From the NCBI RefSeq assembly GCF_000494755.1, contig NC_022657.1:4378001-4442000 (forward strand): 64,000 bases of DNA. Reading direction: 5' to 3'. Below the pieces are notes generated by a model. The model worked only from the letters and a program-made list of their open reading frames with translations. It did not search any database and was not told the DNA's origin. Shown one piece after another: positions 31,155 through 40,407 of the stretch (its first letter is position 1; every line of letters starts with the position of its first letter). The stretch comes from Amorphoplanes friuliensis DSM 7358 (GTDB lineage Bacteria; Actinomycetota; Actinomycetes; Mycobacteriales; Micromonosporaceae). Position numbers and translations under genes: made by a program.

Positions 31155-32249
31155 ATGAACGATATCGAGCCGTACCGCGTCCACGTCCCGCAGGCCGACC
31201 TCGACGACCTGGCCGACCGCCTCGGCCGCGCAAGGTGGCCCGACGAGCTGCCGGGCGTGGGGTGGGACTACGGGATCCCCCTCGAACGGGTCCGGGAGCT
31301 GGCCGAACGCTGGCGTACCACCTACGACTGGCGTGTGCACGAGGCGGCGCTGAACGCGTACCCGCAGTTCGTGACCGAGATCGACGGGCAGCGGATCCAT
31401 TTTCTGCACGTGCCGTCCGCGAACCCTTCCGCTCTACCGCTGGTGCTCGTGCACGGCTGGCCCGGGTCGGTGCTCGAGTTCCTCGACCTGATCGAGCCGC
31501 TGACCGATGACTTCCACCTGGTCATCCCGTCCATCCCCGGCTTCGGCTTCTCCGGCCCGACGCACGAGAAGGGCTGGGGCCTGGAGCGGATCGCGCGGGC
31601 GTTCGCCGAGCTGATGAGCCGGCTGGGCTACGAGCGGTTCGGCGCGCACGGCGGTGACTGGGGTTCGGGTGTGGCTCGTGCCCTGGGTGGCGTCGCGCCG
31701 GACCGTGTTGTCGGCGTGCACGTCAACTACCTGCCGACACCAGGGCCGGTCGACGGGCTGTCGGGGCAGGACCGGGAGCGGGCCGAGCGGATCGCGGCCT
31801 TCGCCGCGAACCGGCCCGGTTATCAGGTGCTGCAGGCGACACGGCCGCAGACGATCGCGTACGCGCTCACGGACTCCCCGATCGGCCAGCTGGCCTGGAT
31901 CGCCGAGAAGTTCACCGAGTGGGCCGATCCGGCCTCCTCGATCAGCGACGACGTGCTGCTCAGCGACGTGTCGATCTACTGGTTCACCCGCACGGCCGGT
32001 TCGTCGGCGCGGCTGGCCAAGGAGAGCGGTCGCGGCACACCGTGCCCGGTGCCGCTGGGTGTCGCGGTGCTGCCGCACGACATCGTGCAGTCGGTGCGGC
32101 CGCTGGCCGAGCGGTCCTTCGACATCCGGCACTGGACCGAGCTGCCGCGCGGCGGGCACTTCGCCGCGCTGGAGGTGCCGCAGGACCTGGCTGCCGACAT
32201 CGCGGCGTTCTTTCAGCTCCAGGGGGCGGTGACTTCTTCCTCGACGTAG
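31155..32249 (+). CDS. Epoxide hydrolase (EHN-type alpha/beta hydrolase)
   Basis: A 364-residue protein. The N-terminal EHN domain has DLADRLGRARWPDELPGVGWDYG; the oxyanion motif is HGWPGS and the nucleophile Asp is in HGGDWGSG; the lid includes the ring-opening Tyr region YWFTRTAGSS, and the His is in RGGHFAALE. This is the microsomal-like bacterial epoxide hydrolase family. Its control by a divergent MarR suggests induction by an aromatic or epoxide compound. The 3' end overlaps the convergent GGDEF gene by 37 bases. Confidence 0.9.
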   Translation: MNDIEPYRVHVPQADLDDLADRLGRARWPDELPGVGWDYGIPLERVRELAERWRTTYDWRVHEAALNAYPQFVTEIDGQRIHFLHVPSANPSALPLVLVHGWPGSVLEFLDLIEPLTDDFHLVIPSIPGFGFSGPTHEKGWGLERIARAFAELMSRLGYERFGAHGGDWGSGVARALGGVAPDRVVGVHVNYLPTPGPVDGLSGQDRERAERIAAFAANRPGYQVLQATRPQTIAYALTDSPIGQLAWIAEKFTEWADPASSISDDVLLSDVSIYWFTRTAGSSARLAKESGRGTPCPVPLGVAVLPHDIVQSVRPLAERSFDIRHWTELPRGGHFAALEVPQDLAADIAAFFQLQGAVTSSST

Positions 32250-33655
32250 AGCTGGCAGCCGTTGCGGCCCTGGCGCTTCGAGCGGTACATGGCCGCGTCG
32301 GCGTGCCGCATCAGGGACTTCACGTCGGAGCCGCCCGGGTACGCCAGAGCCACGCCGATGCTGCACCCGACGTCCAGCTTCAGGCCGGCGACCGAGGCGT
32401 TGGTGCTGATGCCCTCGACGATGCGCTGGGCCACGCTCAGCGCCTCCTCGGCGTTCCTGACGCGGGTCAGGACCACACCGAACTCGTCGCCGCCGAGCCG
32501 CCCCGCGGTGTCCGTGTCCCGGGTGACCCGCTTGATGACACCGCTGATCGTCTGCAGAAGGCGGTCACCGACGTCGTGGCCGTACGTGTCGTTGACGGCC
32601 TTGAAGCCGTCGAGGTCGCAGAAGAGCACCGCCACCGGGTGCTGGTAGCGGGTGCCCTGCGCGAGGGCACGCTCGAGATCGCGGTTCAGCGTGGGGCCGT
32701 TGGCCAGCCCGGTGAGGCCGTCGTGGGAGGCCGCGTACGCGATCCGGTCCTGCACCGCCCGGCGCTCGGTGATGTCGCGCTGGTGGCTGACGATGGCCTG
32801 GACGGCAGGGTGGGCCAGCATGTTGCGGGCGATGATCTCGTGCCAGTGCCAGGACCCGTCGGCGTGCCGGACCCGCAGCTCGGCCGAGTGCTCGACGGTG
32901 CTGTCCGAGGCGAGCAGGCGCGTGAAGAGCTCCATCGCCGCGATGTCGTCCTCGGGGTGGAACAGGCCGCTGAGCACCTTGCCGCGCAGCTCCTCGGGGA
33001 GGTAACCCATCACCGGCTTGGCCGCCGGGCTGACCCAGGTGATGTTGCCGTCGGCGTCACCCATGGTGATGACCTCGGAGCCGTCGCGGACCAGCGCCCG
33101 GAAGCGTTCCTCGTTGTGCCGGACCGACGCCTCGGCCCGCTCGTTCTGGGCGACGAACTTGCCGAGGGTCCGGGCGGTGGTGACAGTGCCGATCGCGACG
33201 AGCAGCGCCAGCCCGTGCGACTGGGCCACGCTCAGGTTGGTGGGTAGCAGGCCGAGACCGACGACGACCTGACCGGCCAGCAGAGCGCCGGCGCTGGCCG
33301 CGGCAGCGGGCTTCCAGGCCCGGGAGCCGGACTGCCGCAGGTGCACCGTGAGGATGTGCAGGTGGGCGATCGCCAGCAGGGGTCCCCAGCCGAGCAGGTA
33401 CATCGTGATGGTGGTGTTGACGATGTGAAGGCTGATGCGCAGGCCGGCCCGCCGGTGGAGGTTCCCGCCGGAGAGCCAGAGCTGAATCTCCGGCTGCTGG
33501 CAGAAGGCGCCGAAACCGAGCACCAGCGCGAGGATCCACAGCGGGACGTCGCCGGTCAGGTCGAACTGGCGCAGCACGACGACAAGGGTCAGGACGACCA
33601 GGGGCTCCATGCCGTTCCGGGCGATCCGTGCGCCTCTGGCCAGCAGCGGGTGCAT
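32213..33655 (-). CDS. Membrane PAS-GGDEF diguanylate cyclase
   Basis: A 480-residue protein. Five or six hydrophobic helices occupy about residues 15-165, a PAS domain about 185-305 (ALVRDGSEVITMGDADGNITWVSPA through QRDITERRAV), and the GGDEF domain 310-475 with intact RLGGDEFG. No EAL domain, so it should only make c-di-GMP. A PAS ligand such as a redox or haem cofactor is not evident. The start is ATG 33655. Confidence 0.91.
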   Translation of the reverse strand: MHPLLARGARIARNGMEPLVVLTLVVVLRQFDLTGDVPLWILALVLGFGAFCQQPEIQLWLSGGNLHRRAGLRISLHIVNTTITMYLLGWGPLLAIAHLHILTVHLRQSGSRAWKPAAAASAGALLAGQVVVGLGLLPTNLSVAQSHGLALLVAIGTVTTARTLGKFVAQNERAEASVRHNEERFRALVRDGSEVITMGDADGNITWVSPAAKPVMGYLPEELRGKVLSGLFHPEDDIAAMELFTRLLASDSTVEHSAELRVRHADGSWHWHEIIARNMLAHPAVQAIVSHQRDITERRAVQDRIAYAASHDGLTGLANGPTLNRDLERALAQGTRYQHPVAVLFCDLDGFKAVNDTYGHDVGDRLLQTISGVIKRVTRDTDTAGRLGGDEFGVVLTRVRNAEEALSVAQRIVEGISTNASVAGLKLDVGCSIGVALAYPGGSDVKSLMRHADAAMYRSKRQGRNGCQLYVEEEVTAPWS

Positions 33656-33762
33656 GCGTCATCCCTGTCCTGATCGGTGCCTGCACGGATTGCCGGGCCG
33701 GTATTTGTTCATTCGACCGCCACGGGCTGCATCAAAGGACAAGACGCGGAAATGTAGGGCGC

Positions 33763-34539
33763 ATGCGTCTCGATCTCAGCGGCAGGACCGCACTTGTCAC
33801 CGGCTCGACCCAGGGCATCGGTCTGGCCATCGCCACCGGACTCGCCGAGGCGGGGGCGCGGGTGGCGATCAACGGCCGTGACCCGGAGAAGGTGAGGGCC
33901 GTGCTGCCGGAGCGGGGTGACTTCGTGGCGGCACCGGCCGACCTGACCACCGACGAGGGTGTCGCCGCCCTCCTGGAGCAGCTGCCGTCGGTCGACATCC
34001 TGGTCAACAACCTGGGCATCTTCGGCGCGCAGCCCGCGCTCGAGATCACCGACGCCGAGTGGCGGCGGTACTTCGAGGTCAACGTCCTCACCGGCGTACG
34101 CCTGACCAGGGCCTATCTGCCCGGCATGAAGGAGCGGGGCTGGGGCCGGATCCAGTACATCGCCAGCGACTCGGCGGTGGTCGTCCCGGCGGAGATGATC
34201 CACTACGGCATGACCAAGACCGCGCTGCTGGCCGTCTCCCGCGGTTTTGCCAAGGAGGCGGCCGGCAGTGGTGTCACGGTGAACAGCGTCATCGCCGGCC
34301 CCACGCACACCGGTGGTGTCGAGGACTTCGTCTACGAGCTGGTCGACAAGGACCTGCCGTGGGAGGAGGCGCAGCGCGAGTTCATGCGCCTGCACCGGCC
34401 GCAGTCCCTGCTGCAGCGGCTCATCGAGCCCGAGGAGATCGCCAACATGGTGGTCTACCTCAGCTCACCCCAGGCGTCGGCGACCACCGGCGGCGCGGTC
34501 CGGGTCGACGGTGGTTACGTCGACGCGATCCTTCCGTAA
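33763..34539 (+). CDS. Short-chain dehydrogenase/reductase (SDR)
   Basis: A 258-residue SDR. TGSTQGIG is the cofactor motif, LVNNLGIFG the structural motif, IASDSAVV has the catalytic Ser, YGMTKT has Tyr and Lys, and the end is GGAVRVDGGYVDAIL, typical of FabG-like enzymes. The classical NNAG is NNLG, as in some oxidoreductases of this branch. The start is ATG 33763. Its end overlaps the convergent CGNR gene by 25 bases. Substrate unknown. Confidence 0.9.
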   Translation: MRLDLSGRTALVTGSTQGIGLAIATGLAEAGARVAINGRDPEKVRAVLPERGDFVAAPADLTTDEGVAALLEQLPSVDILVNNLGIFGAQPALEITDAEWRRYFEVNVLTGVRLTRAYLPGMKERGWGRIQYIASDSAVVVPAEMIHYGMTKTALLAVSRGFAKEAAGSGVTVNSVIAGPTHTGGVEDFVYELVDKDLPWEEAQREFMRLHRPQSLLQRLIEPEEIANMVVYLSSPQASATTGGAVRVDGGYVDAILP

Positions 34540-34997
34540 CGCCCCTGGTGACGGCGGGCCTTCATCCGGTTTCCGCAGGTCGCCATCGAGCACCAGCGGG
34601 CGGTGCCGGCCCGGCTGCGGTCGAGCAGGAAGAGACGGCACTCGTCGTTGGCGCACGCTCGCAGGCGGCCGGGGTGCTGCTCGTGCAGCTCGGCCCAGGC
34701 GAGGACCGCACGGACGGCCAGCAGCCGGTCGGCGGGCGCGTCGAGCTGCCACTCGAGCCCGGTGTCGCCGATCACGGGGGACCGGTGGACCCCCTCCAGC
34801 AGGGGGGCGAGGTCGGCCGCCGGCCGGTCGCCGCGGACGACCCCCTGAAGCCGGTCCCGAGCCGTGCGGACCGCCGTGAGCTCGGCGCCGGTGCCCGTCC
34901 CGCCCCGGGCCGCCGGATCCCCGAGCCGGTCGGTCCGCCGGCCGTCAATGACCGGGGTGCTGTTGAGCATCCACAGCAGCAGGTCCTCGTCCGTCAT
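34515..34997 (-). CDS. CGNR zinc-finger protein (ABATE domain)
   Basis: A 160-residue protein of the CGNR family. The N-terminal ABATE-like domain is compressed, and the C-terminal zinc finger has CANDECRLFLLDRSRAGTARWCSMATCGNR, with the Cys residues and CGNR motif intact. These are predicted stress-related transcriptional regulators. It is divergent from an alpha/beta hydrolase gene, a typical target for this type of regulator. Confidence 0.9.
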   Translation of the reverse strand: MTDEDLLLWMLNSTPVIDGRRTDRLGDPAARGGTGTGAELTAVRTARDRLQGVVRGDRPAADLAPLLEGVHRSPVIGDTGLEWQLDAPADRLLAVRAVLAWAELHEQHPGRLRACANDECRLFLLDRSRAGTARWCSMATCGNRMKARRHQGRYGRIAST

Positions 34998-35021
34998 CTA
35001 ACCCCCTCGAAAGCCTTGACA

Positions 35022-35055
35022 GGTTAGCACCGCGGCTGCTTGGCTCGCACTAACC
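35022..35055. promoter_or_regulatory. GGTTAG ... CTAACC half-sites in the CGNR/hydrolase gap
   Basis: GGTTAG at 35022-35027 and CTAACC at 35050-35055 form an inverted pair with a 22-base gap, in the 83-base space between the divergent CGNR gene and the hydrolase start. A third CTAACC begins at 34997. These could be regulator sites; the spacing is unusually long. Confidence 0.3.
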
Positions 35056-35080
35056 ACATCAAGTCCTCATGGAGGTTACT

Positions 35081-35941
35081 GTGCCGGTCCACCACCGTTA
35101 CGCCACCGTCGACGGTCATCAGCTCTTCTACCGGGAGGCCGGTGACCCCTCCGCACCCGCCGTCGTGCTGCTGCACGGCTTCCCGACCAGCTCGTTCATG
35201 TTCCGGGACCTGATCCCCGCGCTGGCCGACCGCTACCACGTGATCGCGCCCGATCACCTCGGTTTCGGCTTCTCCGACGCACCGGACGCGGCGGACTTCG
35301 ACTACAGCTTCGACGCGCTGGCCGAGCTCACCGCGAAGCTGCTCACCGGTCTCGGCGTGACGCGGTACGCGATCTACGTGCAGGACTACGGCGCGCCGAT
35401 CGGGTGGCGCCTCGCCCTGCGCCCCGGGACACCGGTCACGGCGATCATCACGCAGAACGGCAACGCGTACGAAGCCGGCCTGGTCGACGACTTCTGGAAG
35501 CCGGTCCGGGCGTACTGGGCGCACCCCGGCGCGGACACCGAGGCCGGCGTACGCGCGGCCCTGGACCTGGAGGCGATCCGCTGGCAGTACCTGCACGGGG
35601 TGCCGGACCCGACCGTGGTCAGCCCCGACACCTGGACCCACGACCACGCGCTGGTCTCGCGGCCCGGCAACGACGTCGTGCAGCTGCGGCTCTTCGCGGA
35701 CTACGCCACCAACCTCGCGCTCTATCCGCGGCTGCACGCCCACCTGCGGGAGCACCGGCCCCCGGTCCTGGCGGTCTGGGGACGCAACGACGAGATCTTC
35801 GGGCCGGCGGGTGCCGAGGCGTTCCGCGACGACGAGCCGGAGGCCGAGATCCATCTGCTGGACGGCGGTCACTTCCTGCTGGAGAGCCACGGCGCCGAGG
35901 TGGCCGCCCTGATTCGTGACTTCCTCCGACCGAAGGACTGA
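35081..35941 (+). CDS. Alpha/beta hydrolase with Asp nucleophile (epoxide hydrolase/dehalogenase type)
   Basis: A 286-residue protein. HGFPTSSFMFRDL holds the oxyanion motif, VQDYGAPIG the nucleophile Asp in the position used by haloalkane dehalogenases and soluble epoxide hydrolases, VWGRNDEIFGP the acid region, and GGHFLLESH the His. The start is GTG 35081: the GGAGG at 35071-35075 gives good spacing to it, while the ATG at 35069 overlaps that ribosome site. It is divergent from a CGNR regulator, which probably controls it. The substrate is unknown. Confidence 0.88.
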   Translation: MPVHHRYATVDGHQLFYREAGDPSAPAVVLLHGFPTSSFMFRDLIPALADRYHVIAPDHLGFGFSDAPDAADFDYSFDALAELTAKLLTGLGVTRYAIYVQDYGAPIGWRLALRPGTPVTAIITQNGNAYEAGLVDDFWKPVRAYWAHPGADTEAGVRAALDLEAIRWQYLHGVPDPTVVSPDTWTHDHALVSRPGNDVVQLRLFADYATNLALYPRLHAHLREHRPPVLAVWGRNDEIFGPAGAEAFRDDEPEAEIHLLDGGHFLLESHGAEVAALIRDFLRPKD

Positions 35942-35973
35942 CCCGCGGCGGGCTGCGGGCATAATCCCGTCCC

Positions 35974-37167
35974 ATGAGCGACGCCCTGATCGACAGCCTG
36001 ACCGCGGCGGTCGAGGCCCGTCCCGACGACCTGCCGCTGCGGCTGCACCTGGCCGAGCTGCTGGTCGCCGCCGGGCGGCAGGGCGAGGCGGTCGGGCACG
36101 CCGCCCAGGTCCTGGCCCGCGAGCCCGCGAACGAGGTGGCCCGCGGCCTCATGGCGACGGCGCTGGGCTCCGCGCCCGTCCCGGCGCCGAAGGCCGGCGT
36201 CGACTGGGCCGCGCTGGAGAACGAGTTCGAGGGTGTGGTCCCGCCCCGCTTCACCGCCGCCGCGCCGGACGAGGACGGGGACAACCGGGCGTTCGACGTC
36301 GAGCGGGCCACGATCACCCTCGCCGACGTCGGGGGCATGGACGAGGTCAAGAAGCGCCTCGAGCTGGCCTTTCTGGGGCCGCTGCGGAACCCGGAGCTGC
36401 GGACGCTCTTCGGGAAGAGTCTGCGCGGCGGGCTGCTGCTCTACGGGCCGCCCGGCTGCGGCAAGACCTTCCTCGCCCGGGCCGTCGCCGGGGAGATGGG
36501 TGCGGCCTTCATCTCCCTGTCGATCGTCGACGTGCTCAACATGTGGGTCGGCAGCTCCGAGCGCAACCTGCACGACCTGTTCACCGCCGCCCGGTCGCAT
36601 GCGCCCTGCGTACTCTTCCTCGACGAGATCGACGCGCTGGGCCACAAGCGCAGCCAGCTGAACTCCTCGGCGATGCGCACCCTGGTCAACCAGCTGCTGA
36701 CCGAGCTCGACGGTGTCGACGGCAACAACGACGGTGTTTTTGTGCTCGCCGCGACCAACGCGCCGTGGGACATCGACGCCGCGCTGCGCCGCCCCGGCCG
36801 CCTCGACCGGACCGTGCTGGTGCTGCCGCCCGACGCCGCCGCCCGGGCGTCGATCCTCGAATATCACCTGCGCGACCGGCCCGTCGCCGGCGTCGACCTG
36901 CGGGCCCTGGCCGCGATGACCGGGCACTTCTCCGGCGCGGACCTGGCGCACGTCTGTGAGACCGCGGCCGAGTTCGCGATGCGCGACGCGATCACCACCG
37001 GCGAGGTGCGGATGATCTCGCAGCAGGATCTGGCCGCGGCGGTCCGCGAGGTACGCCCATCCACCGACGCGTGGTTCGCCACCGCCCGCAACGTCGCGCT
37101 CTTCGGCAACGAGAGCGGCGAGTACGACGATCTGGCCGCGTACCTCAAGAAGCGCAAGCTGCTGTGA
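35974..37167 (+). CDS. AAA+ ATPase with N-terminal TPR-like region
   Basis: A 397-residue protein. Residues 1-65 are TPR-like (LIDSLTAAVEARPDDLPLRLHLAELLVAAGRQGEAVGHAAQVL). After a linker, a classical AAA domain of the p97/FtsH/Vps4 group has DVGGMDEVKKRL, GPPGCGKTF (Walker A at about 158), VLFLDEIDAL (Walker B), and second-region-of-homology residues LAATNAPWDIDAALRRPGRLD. A short C-terminal helix bundle follows. No protease domain is present. The next gene overlaps by four bases (GTGA), and a YibE/F membrane protein follows, suggesting a membrane-linked remodelling complex. Confidence 0.88.
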   Translation: MSDALIDSLTAAVEARPDDLPLRLHLAELLVAAGRQGEAVGHAAQVLAREPANEVARGLMATALGSAPVPAPKAGVDWAALENEFEGVVPPRFTAAAPDEDGDNRAFDVERATITLADVGGMDEVKKRLELAFLGPLRNPELRTLFGKSLRGGLLLYGPPGCGKTFLARAVAGEMGAAFISLSIVDVLNMWVGSSERNLHDLFTAARSHAPCVLFLDEIDALGHKRSQLNSSAMRTLVNQLLTELDGVDGNNDGVFVLAATNAPWDIDAALRRPGRLDRTVLVLPPDAAARASILEYHLRDRPVAGVDLRALAAMTGHFSGADLAHVCETAAEFAMRDAITTGEVRMISQQDLAAAVREVRPSTDAWFATARNVALFGNESGEYDDLAAYLKKRKLL

Positions 37168-38339
37168 GCGGCGGTGACGCGTACCGGCGGGCCCGGCATC
37201 TCGCCGAGGCCGGCCGTTGCGGTGAGGCCGAGTCGACGCTGCGGGCGGCCCTGGCCACCGCTCCCGCCGACGCGGACCTGCTGACCCTGCTCGGACACGT
37301 GCTGCGCCGGCAGCGTGACTATGCGGGCGCGCTGGCAGCGAGCGACGCGGCGGTGACCGCACGGCCGGACCTCGCGGACGCGCACGCCGAACGGGCCGAG
37401 TCCCTGCTGGCCCTGGTCCGGGACAGGGACGCCCTCGCCGCGGCGGAGGAGGCCGTCCGCCTCGCCCCGCACGATCCGTGGGTCCACCTGGTCCGGGCGC
37501 GCACGCTGACCTCCGCCCGCCGCTTCCCCGAGGCCCGCGCCGCGGCCCGGCACGGTCTCGCCCTCGCACCACGATCGGTCGAAGGGCTGCTCACGGTGGC
37601 CGACGTGGCCCGCTGCGCCGGTGACCGCGACGAGGCGGAGGAGGCCGCCCGGGCCGCGCTGGCCCTCGACCCCGGCAACACCTACGGGCGCTGGCTGCTC
37701 GCCATGGTCGACGCGGAACGACTGCGGGTCGGCCGTTCGATGCGGGCCCTGCGCGACGTCGCCCGGGAGAACCCCGCCCGCCCCGACGTCATCTCGATGA
37801 CCTGGCCGATCCGCAGCCTGCTCAGCGCCCTGCGCCGCTGGTTCGCGGTGGCGATCGTGCTGGTCGGCGCCGGCGTTCTGCTCAGCAGCTGGTGGCCACC
37901 GGCAGCACTGCTCACCCGGATCCTGGCGGCCCTCTTCGCGGTGGTGATCGCCGGTTTTGCCCTGCGGGTGCTGATCCCGGCGGGCCGCCTGCCGTGGCGC
38001 TGCCTGCGGCTCGTCCCGGCGCTGCTGCGCCGCGCCTCCCTCGGCGGGATGGTCACCGTGGGCGTGCAGGTCGCGCTCCTCCTCGCGTACGCGGTGACGG
38101 GCTGGTGGATCTTCGCGGTCCTCGCCCTGGTCACGGTCCCGGTGCTCTGGGGTCTCGGCTTCGCGGAGTTGCTGGGTGCGCGGCTCGACGACCCGGGTTA
38201 CCTCCACGCCCTCACCGAGGTCGGTCGCGAGTTCCGGGACTGGGGAGCCGACCTGGCCCAGTGGTGGCGTGACACCAAGCGGGAGCTCCGCGAGACCTGG
38301 AACGACGACCACCCCGACACCGGCCAGGCGCCGCGGTGA
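37164..38339 (+). CDS. TPR protein with C-terminal membrane helices
   Basis: A 391-residue protein. Residues 1-180 hold about five TPR motifs (for example AESTLRAALATAPADADLLTLLGHVLRRQRDYAGALAASDAAVTARPDLADAHAERAESLLAL). Four hydrophobic helices follow between about 225 and 345 with a cytoplasmic acidic tail containing WRDTKRELRETWNDDH. I chose GTG 37164, which overlaps the AAA gene stop. The TPR domain is likely cytoplasmic and could dock the AAA ATPase, whose own N terminus is TPR-like. Confidence 0.82.
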   Translation: MSGGDAYRRARHLAEAGRCGEAESTLRAALATAPADADLLTLLGHVLRRQRDYAGALAASDAAVTARPDLADAHAERAESLLALVRDRDALAAAEEAVRLAPHDPWVHLVRARTLTSARRFPEARAAARHGLALAPRSVEGLLTVADVARCAGDRDEAEEAARAALALDPGNTYGRWLLAMVDAERLRVGRSMRALRDVARENPARPDVISMTWPIRSLLSALRRWFAVAIVLVGAGVLLSSWWPPAALLTRILAALFAVVIAGFALRVLIPAGRLPWRCLRLVPALLRRASLGGMVTVGVQVALLLAYAVTGWWIFAVLALVTVPVLWGLGFAELLGARLDDPGYLHALTEVGREFRDWGADLAQWWRDTKRELRETWNDDHPDTGQAPR

Positions 38340-39514
38340 GCCACGACCACACCGCTGTCCCGGCCGCGTCCCGGCACACCCGGCGGATCGTCCTGGCCGT
38401 CCTGGTGCCGGCCGCCCTGGCCACACTGATCGCGCTGATCGTGCTCTGGCCCGGCAACGTGAAGTCCGAACCGGACGCCGGAGGTGGCCGCCGCGCGGTC
38501 GGCACGGTCAGCGCCGTGCTCGAACAGGCCTGCCCGGCGGGCGCTCAGCAACAACGCTGCGGCTCGGCGACGGTCCGGGTCACCGAAGGACCGGGCACGG
38601 GTACGGATCAGAAGGTCGACCTCCCGCAGGGTCCCGGCACCACGGCACTGCACGTCGGCGACGGCGTGGTGCTGATCTACTTCCCGGACGCGGTGCCGGG
38701 TGGGAACGCGTACTCGGTGGTCGACCGCGAGCGTTCCACACCGCTGGTGTGGCTGGTGGTCGTCGCGGTCGCGGTGATCCTGGCGTTCGGGCGCTGGCGC
38801 GGGGTGACGTCACTCGCGGGCCTGGCGGTGAGCTTCGGGATCCTGCTGCTCTTTGTGGTCCCGGCGATCCTGGACGGTTCACCACCGCTGCTGATCGCGG
38901 TGGTCGGCGCTTCGGCCATCATGTTCGCCGCGCTGTACCTCACCCACGGCATCAACGTGCACACCTCGGTCGCGGTCGCCGGCACCCTGGCCAGCCTCGT
39001 CCTGACCGGGGTGCTCGGCGCGCTGTTCACCTCGTTCCTGCATCTGAGCGGGGTGGGGAGCGACGACAGCTCGTACCTGTCGGTGACCCGCGAAGGACTC
39101 GACCTGCGCGGCCTGCTGCTGGCCGGGATCGTGATCGGCGCGCTCGGTGTGCTCGACGACGTCACCGTGACCCAGGCCGTGACGGTGGCGGAGATGACCC
39201 CGGGCGCCACCAGTCGGCTCGCGCTCTACCGCTCGGCGATCCGGGTCGGGCGGGCCCACGTGGCATCGGCCGTGAACACGATAGTGCTCGCGTACGCGGG
39301 GGCGTCCCTGCCTTTGCTGTTGCTCATCGCGGCGAGCAGCGAGCCGATCACCGAGCTGCTGACCAGCGAGTTCCTGGCCCAGGAGATCCTGCGCAGCGCC
39401 GTCGGGACGATCGGCCTGGTCGCGTCGGTGCCGATCACGACGGCTCTGGCCGCCCTGGTCGCTGATCTGCGCCCGGAAACGGCCCCGGCCCGCCATTCCC
39501 ACCGGGCCCACTGA
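38336..39514 (+). CDS. YibE/F family membrane protein
   Basis: A 392-residue protein of the YibE/F family. A first helix (about residues 20-40) is followed by an outer domain of some 90 residues with two Cys (QACPAGAQQQRCG), then about seven helices. Characteristic polar membrane segments are YLTHGINVHTS, GALGVLDDVTVTQA and NTIVLAYAGASLP. The molecular role of YibE/F is unknown. GTGA overlap with the TPR gene makes a three-gene operon with the AAA ATPase. Confidence 0.88.
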   Translation: MSHDHTAVPAASRHTRRIVLAVLVPAALATLIALIVLWPGNVKSEPDAGGGRRAVGTVSAVLEQACPAGAQQQRCGSATVRVTEGPGTGTDQKVDLPQGPGTTALHVGDGVVLIYFPDAVPGGNAYSVVDRERSTPLVWLVVVAVAVILAFGRWRGVTSLAGLAVSFGILLLFVVPAILDGSPPLLIAVVGASAIMFAALYLTHGINVHTSVAVAGTLASLVLTGVLGALFTSFLHLSGVGSDDSSYLSVTREGLDLRGLLLAGIVIGALGVLDDVTVTQAVTVAEMTPGATSRLALYRSAIRVGRAHVASAVNTIVLAYAGASLPLLLLIAASSEPITELLTSEFLAQEILRSAVGTIGLVASVPITTALAALVADLRPETAPARHSHRAH

Positions 39515-40370
39515 GCGCGACCTCCCGGGGACCGAGGAACGGCGCCAGCGAGATGACGGTCGCCGGTGGCCGCAGCTCCTCATGCTCCGCGAACAGGTGC
39601 CCGCACTCGTCGTCGGCCACCCGGTCGTAGAGCGCGCGGATCTCGTCCGTCATGGTGCGGTCGCCGCCGCGGCCCGCGCCCCAGGTGTCCCACAGCAGGG
39701 TCTCAACCTTGTTCAGCGCGGCGAGATCGATGCGCATGTCGTGCGCGACGAACCACTCACCGACCAGCGGTCCCTCCTCGGGAGGATGCACACCGAAGGC
39801 GTCCGGGTTCGCCATGCCCGCCCGGATCGCCCGCCACGCCCGGCCGGCCACCAGAAAACGGTCGCGGGGGACGTCCATCGGATCGAAGTCCACCCGGGCC
39901 GTGTCGACGTGCGCCGGATCGGTCAGCATCGGATCGGCGAGCCGCCAGCCGTGTCTGTCGTCCCGGAACTCGGTGACGACGTGGTCGCCGTGGAAACCGT
40001 CCGGCCCGAGGTAGTCGGCGAATCCGGACCGCACCCGCGCGGGAATGCCGAAATGGCGCAGGAACGAGCAGAGCAGCAGGGCGAAGTCGCGGCACACACC
40101 GACAAAGCGATCGCGGGGTTCACGCCACTGCGTCAGGGGAGCGTCGTTGCGGTCGACGATGATCCGGAGGACGTCCGCGAGGTGACGCGTCTCCGCGTCG
40201 TGATGCAGCCGTTCACGCGGGATGACGTAGCCGAAGGTGTCACCCTCGACCCGGTGAATCATCAGATCGCGGGCGATGCGCGCCAGCCGCGCGGGATCCT
40301 CCGGGAGCCCGGCGTAGAGCGGAGCCAGGTCGCGCGGATCCGAGAAGGCGCTCTGTGTGGAGTAGGACAT
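39435..40370 (-). CDS. Transglutaminase-like superfamily protein
   Basis: A 311-residue protein with a papain-like transglutaminase core. The Cys is in GVCRDFALLLCSFLRHFGIPARVRSGF, the His in GDHVVTEF and the Asp in RLADPM. Predicted activity is protease, peptidase or transglutaminase-like on unknown substrates. The C-terminal 27 codons overlap the 3' end of the YibE/F gene by 80 bases in the opposite direction. The start is ATG 40370. Confidence 0.87.
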   Translation of the reverse strand: MSYSTQSAFSDPRDLAPLYAGLPEDPARLARIARDLMIHRVEGDTFGYVIPRERLHHDAETRHLADVLRIIVDRNDAPLTQWREPRDRFVGVCRDFALLLCSFLRHFGIPARVRSGFADYLGPDGFHGDHVVTEFRDDRHGWRLADPMLTDPAHVDTARVDFDPMDVPRDRFLVAGRAWRAIRAGMANPDAFGVHPPEEGPLVGEWFVAHDMRIDLAALNKVETLLWDTWGAGRGGDRTMTDEIRALYDRVADDECGHLFAEHEELRPPATVISLAPFLGPREVALSGPGGNGGPGPFPGADQRPGRPEPS

Positions 40371-40407
40371 GGCGGCCAGGCTGTCAAAATGTCCGCGAAA
40401 ATGTCCA

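Noticed and set aside
31919..33247. A plus-strand frame of about 440 codons across the epoxide hydrolase and GGDEF genes
   Set aside because: It is out of frame with one gene and antisense to the intact GGDEF domain of the other.
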